Shown: in pieces, positions 13,432-16,817 of the stretch
Position numbering within the stretch: the first letter of the stretch is position 1
How the letters are laid out: every line of letters begins with the position of its first letter
Assembly: GCA_900544725.1 (NCBI GenBank)
Contig: UQWK01000044.1
Coordinates: 1-16,817, forward strand
Length of the DNA stretch: 16,817 nucleotides
Direction of reading: 5' to 3'
Origin: an uncultured Collinsella sp.
Lineage (GTDB): Bacteria > Actinomycetota > Coriobacteriia > Coriobacteriales > Coriobacteriaceae
Translations under genes and position numbers: made by a program
Notes under the pieces: generated by a model
Database searches by the model: none
The model's input: only the letters and a program-made list of their open reading frames with translations
Told to the model about the DNA's origin: nothing

Positions 13432-15033
13432 ATGAACCAGATACTTCTCTTTATCGGCCTCGTCATTATTCTGTGCCTGACCATCAAACCCGTCGGCAAA
13501 AAGCTCCCCTTCCCCACCCTGCTCATCTTTATCGCGCTGGGCATGCTGCTGGGCGTCAACGGCCCGGCGCACATCGACTTTAGCGACTACGCGCTCACCG
13601 AAACCGTCTGCAGCACGGCGCTGCTGTTCATCATGTTCTATGGCGGCTTTAACACCAACATCGACCGCGCTAAGCCTGTCGCCGCGCCCGCGGTGCTACT
13701 GAGCACCCTCGGCGTCGTCATCACCGCCGGCATCACTGGCGTGTTCGCGCACTTCGTGCTGGGCTTCGACTGGATCGTCGGTCTGCTGCTGGGCTCGGTC
13801 GTGGCGTCGACCGATGCGGCGAGCGTCTTTAGCGTGCTGCGCGAGCACAGTCTTTCGCTAAAAGGCGGCACCGACTCGCTGCTCGAGGTCGAATCGGGCT
13901 CCAACGACCCCGTCGCCTACATGCTCACCGCCGTGCTCGCGACCCTCGCGGCGGGCGGCGACGTTAACATCCCCGTGTTGCTGGCCAAGCAAATCATCCT
14001 AGGCGTGGGGCTGGGTCTTGCCATTGGCTGGACATCCAGCCGCCTGATCGAACGCGCGCAGGCCACAGCCGAGGGTGCGCAGACCATCTTCTTGTTCGCC
14101 GTGGCCATCGTCGCCTACGCGCTGCCGAGCTACCTGGGCGGCAACGGCTTTTTAGCCGTGTACCTTGCCGGCATCGTGCTAGGTGCGAGCGACATCACCG
14201 GCAAGGTCGAGCTGGCGCACTTCTTCGACACCCTCACCGAGATGGCCGAGATGACCATCTTCTTTTTGCTCGGCCTGCTCGTGACGCCCGCCCGCCTGCC
14301 GCAAATGCTGCTGCCGGGCCTGGCGCTCATGGCGTTTATGCTCTTTGTGAGCCGCCCCATCGCCGTCGGTCTGCTGTTAGCGCCGTTTAAGACGAACCCT
14401 CGCCAGGTGGCGCTCGTAAGCTGGGCGGGCCTGCGTGGCGCGGCTTCGGTCGTCTTTAGTCTCTTTGCCGTGGTGGCCGGTGTTCCCGGCGGTCACGACC
14501 TGTTTGACCTGGTCTTTGTGATTGCCGTGTCGAGCATTGTGGTGCAGGGCTCGCTGCTACCGGCGGTGGCGAAAAAACTCGATATGATCGATGCAGATGG
14601 CGACGTGCGCCGCACGTTTAACGACTACCGCGACGAGGACGGCATGTCGTTCGTCAAGCTCAAGGTAGGCGCGGGGCACCCGTTTGCTGGGCGCTCACTC
14701 GCGGACATTGGCAGCGTCACGGACATGCTGGTGGTCTTGGTGCTGCGCGATGGCGCGCACCCGGTGCTGCCCAACGGGGATACCGTGATCGAGGAAGGCG
14801 ACCTTCTGGTTATGGCCGCACCGACGTTTGAAGAGCGTGCCGAGGTTACGCTGCGCGAGGTCACCGTAACGCCCCACGGTCGCCTGGCCGGCCAGCGCCT
14901 GCGCGACGTGCCGCAAGGCAAGCACCCCTTTATCGTCGTGATGCTCAAGCGCGACGGCCAAACGATCATCCCCGACGGCAACACACTCATATACGCCGGC
15001 GACGAAGCCGTCATCGCCACGCTGGCGTCGTAG
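13432..15033 (+). CDS. cvrA: K+/H+ antiporter, CvrA/NhaP2 type
   Basis: A 533-residue protein with a CPA1 cation/proton antiporter domain (about residues 1-385, roughly 12 hydrophobic segments) and a cytoplasmic C-terminus with two RCK_C/TrkA-C-like units, VKLKVGAGHPFAGRSLADIG...DLLVMAA and HPFIVVMLKRDGQTIIPDGN to the end. The transport core shows ASTDAA (125-130) and ESGSNDP (154-160), which carry the conserved acidic ion-binding residues. This layout matches COG3263, which exports K+ (or Na+) for proton entry and so sets cell volume and pH. E. coli CvrA is near 578 residues and has an extra C-terminal domain that seems absent here. The ATG at 13432 has AGGAG 12 bases upstream. It is a single-gene unit. 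Confidence 0.93.
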   Translation: MNQILLFIGLVIILCLTIKPVGKKLPFPTLLIFIALGMLLGVNGPAHIDFSDYALTETVCSTALLFIMFYGGFNTNIDRAKPVAAPAVLLSTLGVVITAGITGVFAHFVLGFDWIVGLLLGSVVASTDAASVFSVLREHSLSLKGGTDSLLEVESGSNDPVAYMLTAVLATLAAGGDVNIPVLLAKQIILGVGLGLAIGWTSSRLIERAQATAEGAQTIFLFAVAIVAYALPSYLGGNGFLAVYLAGIVLGASDITGKVELAHFFDTLTEMAEMTIFFLLGLLVTPARLPQMLLPGLALMAFMLFVSRPIAVGLLLAPFKTNPRQVALVSWAGLRGAASVVFSLFAVVAGVPGGHDLFDLVFVIAVSSIVVQGSLLPAVAKKLDMIDADGDVRRTFNDYRDEDGMSFVKLKVGAGHPFAGRSLADIGSVTDMLVVLVLRDGAHPVLPNGDTVIEEGDLLVMAAPTFEERAEVTLREVTVTPHGRLAGQRLRDVPQGKHPFIVVMLKRDGQTIIPDGNTLIYAGDEAVIATLAS

Positions 15034-15046
15034 CGGCCAGGGATAG

Positions 15047-15064
15047 CCGTCCCGAATTGGCTAC
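15047..15064. repeat. 18-bp motif, left copy beside repeat copy B
   Basis: CCGTCCCGAATTGGCTAC, a direct repeat (16 of 18) of the motif at 15340-15357 and similar to 12237-12254. With the right copy it brackets the repeat, as a target-site-like or family boundary motif would. Confidence 0.6.
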
Positions 15065-15123
15065 ATTTGAGCATCAATCGCCCCGGCTGGGGTCTCGTTG
15101 CGGACAATTAGTGCCTCTCAAAA

Positions 15124-15246
15124 CTAAGTGAGTAGACTTTTGTAGAATCGCCGACCACGTCACCAAAGCACAAGTCTGTGACCTGCGGGTTTGTTGAAGC
15201 AAAATTGTCGGGTGCTCAGGATTTCCAATAAAGCCTACTCACTTAG
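15124..15246. repeat. 123-bp core with 17-bp inverted ends, copy B
   Basis: The ends CTAAGTGAGTAGACTTT (15124-15140) and AAAGCCTACTCACTTAG (15230-15246) are identical to those of copy A. Most differences lie in the interior. Confidence 0.8.
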
Positions 15247-15339
15247 TCAGCGTGCAGCCAAAATAGAACGGTCACGAGCTCATTAGACTCCATTGCGGCT
15301 GCCCATCGTGCATTTTCGCGCAGCTGCGGGTACAGATGC

Positions 15340-15357
15340 CCGTCCCAAATTAGCTAC
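15340..15357. repeat. 18-bp motif, right end of repeat copy B
   Basis: CCGTCCCAAATTAGCTAC, one base different from the motif ending copy A (12237-12254). Confidence 0.6.
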
Positions 15358-15358
15358 C

Positions 15359-15550
15359 CTAGTCATCGTCGACGGCAAAATCGCGGAGGTCGAGGCCTTC
15401 TCGTTCGGCTCGGGCTAGGAGCTCTTGAGGTGACTCGTCCTCGATATCTACTACTTCGAGCATGGCGGCCGGAAAGCCCACGCCGGCTGCACTCCCCGCG
15501 CGGTCGAGCAGACTCTCGCGCAGTTGGTCTACATCAACTTCGATCTCCAT
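15359..15550 (-). CDS. Small acidic protein of unknown function (63 residues)
   Basis: A 63-residue protein, strongly acidic at its C-terminus, with a hydrophobic centre (GVGFPAAMLEVVDI at 23-36) and SPQELLARAEREGLDLRDF (40-58). The pattern, LRxxLxDxxGxA then GFPxAxxxV then an SxxELxxxAxxxGxDLR tail, resembles a small family of uncharacterised proteins that I recall as common in gut Firmicutes. The ATG at 15550 has an AGGGAGG 7 bases upstream, strong evidence for translation. It starts 28 bases after the pglZ stop on the same strand, so it is probably the last gene of that transcript, although it may be a chromosomal gene that the BREX locus sits next to. No function can be named. Confidence 0.75.
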   Translation of the reverse strand: MEIEVDVDQLRESLLDRAGSAAGVGFPAAMLEVVDIEDESPQELLARAEREGLDLRDFAVDDD

Positions 15551-15578
15551 GGTGAAACCTCCCTATTCAGCCCCCCAC

Positions 15579-16817
15579 TTACCATTCACGACCCAGATAA
15601 ACATGGAAGTGCAGCGTCTGAAGAACACGATCTTCGCCGCTATCCGCGTTTTTCAGGCAAAGTGCATACTCCGCGCGTTCATCAAGTTCAACGGTTGGAC
15701 GCACCGTCAGCATTACCTTAAAGCGGCGCGCCCTCGCATCGACTTCGGTCAAATCGGCTACGATTCTTGCAATGTCGGTTACGGGGTTTCCGCTGCAATC
15801 GGCAACAAACACTTCATAGTTCGCAGGAAGGATCTTGCCGACCACTACCTCATCTTGCAGAAACTCCAGGAAGAAAGACGTATTCGAGATGGATTCAAGT
15901 TGCGTAACGAGGGACAAGCCAACAGGGCTCGATGCGACAAAGCCACGCGTTCCGGCGCGCTTATTGCTAAAGGTCAAAACCGGCACACACATCTCCTGCA
16001 ATGAGATACCGCCATGGACAAAGTTCTCGCCTCCGCCGGGACGTCGCAAACGCACGCATTCACGCGGCGAAAAGCCCACGAGGCTACCAGCAGAAGCGGG
16101 TAGAGCAACCTTAAGCAGCGTATCGGACTCAGAATCGCTCGAGGCAACAGCCCAGCGGCGTCCAGCCTCAATGACGTCGCCCGCCACGTCCGCGACACTC
16201 GTATGATCATATTCGGTAAGCGGCTCTGCGGTGTACAGAAACCCATGATCTGCCGTAATGACGATTCGAGACGACATAAACTCACGCACGATGAGCTTGA
16301 CCAGCACCGATAACTCGTCAATTGTTTCATCGCAGGCATGAAACGCCCTGCGCTCGGTTGCGGCCTTGTCACCAATGGCATCAATGAGATCGTGATAGAT
16401 ATAGACAACGCTCGCGTCTCCTACGACCTTCTTGCGTTCGGCACGGTCCATCTCGCCGACAAAACGGTCATAGCGAACCGCAACAGCACCCTCATAATGC
16501 TCGCCAATCACCTTTTGGCGAGATTCGATAGTATCGACGCGCCCCCCATCAACAAGCACGCCAAAGCCCGATCCCCCCTCTCCGCATGCCTCGTAACGCA
16601 TCGTTCCATGAGGCAACAAGGCAGCCATACCGCATCTGGTTATCGAAGGAAACACGCCTTGCACGGCGCCAAGCTCGCACCGACCCTTTGTCTCGCGCTC
16701 AAGACGCTCGGCAAGTTCTGCAGCAACCTCATAGCGCAAAGCACCAGAAACGATGACCCAAACACGCTTTCCGCGGCGATTCGCGGGCTCAACGTAGCTC
16801 AGATCAAAATCAACCTG
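15579..16817 (-). CDS. pglZ: BREX PglZ family protein (partial, C-terminal 412 residues)
   Basis: The C-terminal part of a PglZ protein, most like BREX type 1 PglZ (type A, about 830 residues in full). It is an alkaline-phosphatase-superfamily member needed for BREX phage exclusion alongside the PglX methyltransferase and BrxC. Visible residues 19-30 are VWVIVSGALRYE, then PSITRCGMAALLPH (57-70, probable Thr nucleophile), YIYHDLIDAIGD (139-150), ITADHGFLYT (187-196, metal-binding Asp/His) and FVHGGISLQE (266-275, metal-binding His). The family consensus before ALRYE is Asp; here it is Gly25 (codon GGT, 16745-16743). The frame is open to the right edge and has no start in the window. GC is visibly lower than in neighbouring genes, which suggests horizontal acquisition. 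Family assignment is firm, activity uncertain. Confidence 0.9.
   Translation of the reverse strand, partial: QVDFDLSYVEPANRRGKRVWVIVSGALRYEVAAELAERLERETKGRCELGAVQGVFPSITRCGMAALLPHGTMRYEACGEGGSGFGVLVDGGRVDTIESRQKVIGEHYEGAVAVRYDRFVGEMDRAERKKVVGDASVVYIYHDLIDAIGDKAATERRAFHACDETIDELSVLVKLIVREFMSSRIVITADHGFLYTAEPLTEYDHTSVADVAGDVIEAGRRWAVASSDSESDTLLKVALPASAGSLVGFSPRECVRLRRPGGGENFVHGGISLQEMCVPVLTFSNKRAGTRGFVASSPVGLSLVTQLESISNTSFFLEFLQDEVVVGKILPANYEVFVADCSGNPVTDIARIVADLTEVDARARRFKVMLTVRPTVELDERAEYALCLKNADSGEDRVLQTLHFHVYLGREW

Larger units (their letters stand above)
15076..15357. repeat. Interspersed repeat, copy B
   Basis: It is the counterpart of 11911-12254 in the same orientation, filling the tail-to-tail gap between cvrA and the 63-residue gene and ending two bases before that gene's stop codon. 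The part matching copy A's terminator is degenerate: the T-tract is gone and the stem no longer pairs well. I see no other feature in this gap. Confidence 0.8.

Noticed and set aside
13149..13574. 141-residue minus-strand open frame spanning the cvrA promoter and start
   Set aside because: It overlaps the firm cvrA start, has no family motifs, and its upstream part is the cvrA shadow.

Overview
The window looks like a chromosomal segment of a high-GC gut actinobacterium of the class Coriobacteriia, most likely Collinsella or a close relative. This rests on strongly GC-biased third positions, many GC-rich antisense shadow frames, the mix of genes (ATP-dependent PEP carboxykinase, LctP-type lactate permease, single-domain MGMT, DegV) and abundant short GTGGTGGTTT palindromes. 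The genus is an inference from recall, not from a search.

Left part (1-3360): a minus-strand radical SAM activase of the PflX type runs off the left edge. Its divergent upstream region carries a convincing 6S-like RNA fold on the plus strand. A WecA/TagO-type prenyl-phosphate sugar-phosphate transferase and trpS follow, both plus strand. trpS ends at a clear intrinsic terminator.

Middle part (3361-10124): minus-strand genes read lldP, pckA, B3/B4-domain protein, marR, degV, single-domain MGMT. Lactate permease and PEP carboxykinase fit lactate uptake and flux between oxaloacetate and PEP. Four copies of a palindromic REP-like element each lie 9-26 bp after a stop codon in this block. The B3/B4 gene has its own promoter-like site and a leader that folds into a terminator with a competing hairpin. 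The pckA leader carries two 16-bp dyads.

Right part (10303-15550): a MOP/Wzx-type polysaccharide flippase (+) faces a PPP-family phosphatase (-), and a CvrA/NhaP2-type K+/H+ antiporter (+) faces a 63-residue acidic protein (-). Both tail-to-tail gaps hold a copy of the same interspersed repeat. Its 123-bp core is bounded by 17-bp inverted repeats and aligns without gaps at about 84% identity.

Right edge (15579-16817): the C-terminal half of PglZ, the alkaline-phosphatase-superfamily protein of BREX phage defence, enters on the minus strand, with visibly lower GC than its neighbours. The rest of the BREX locus would lie beyond the right edge. This PglZ has Gly where the family normally has the first metal-binding Asp, while the other recognisable motifs are intact. 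That substitution and the paired 123-bp repeat are the observations most worth following up.
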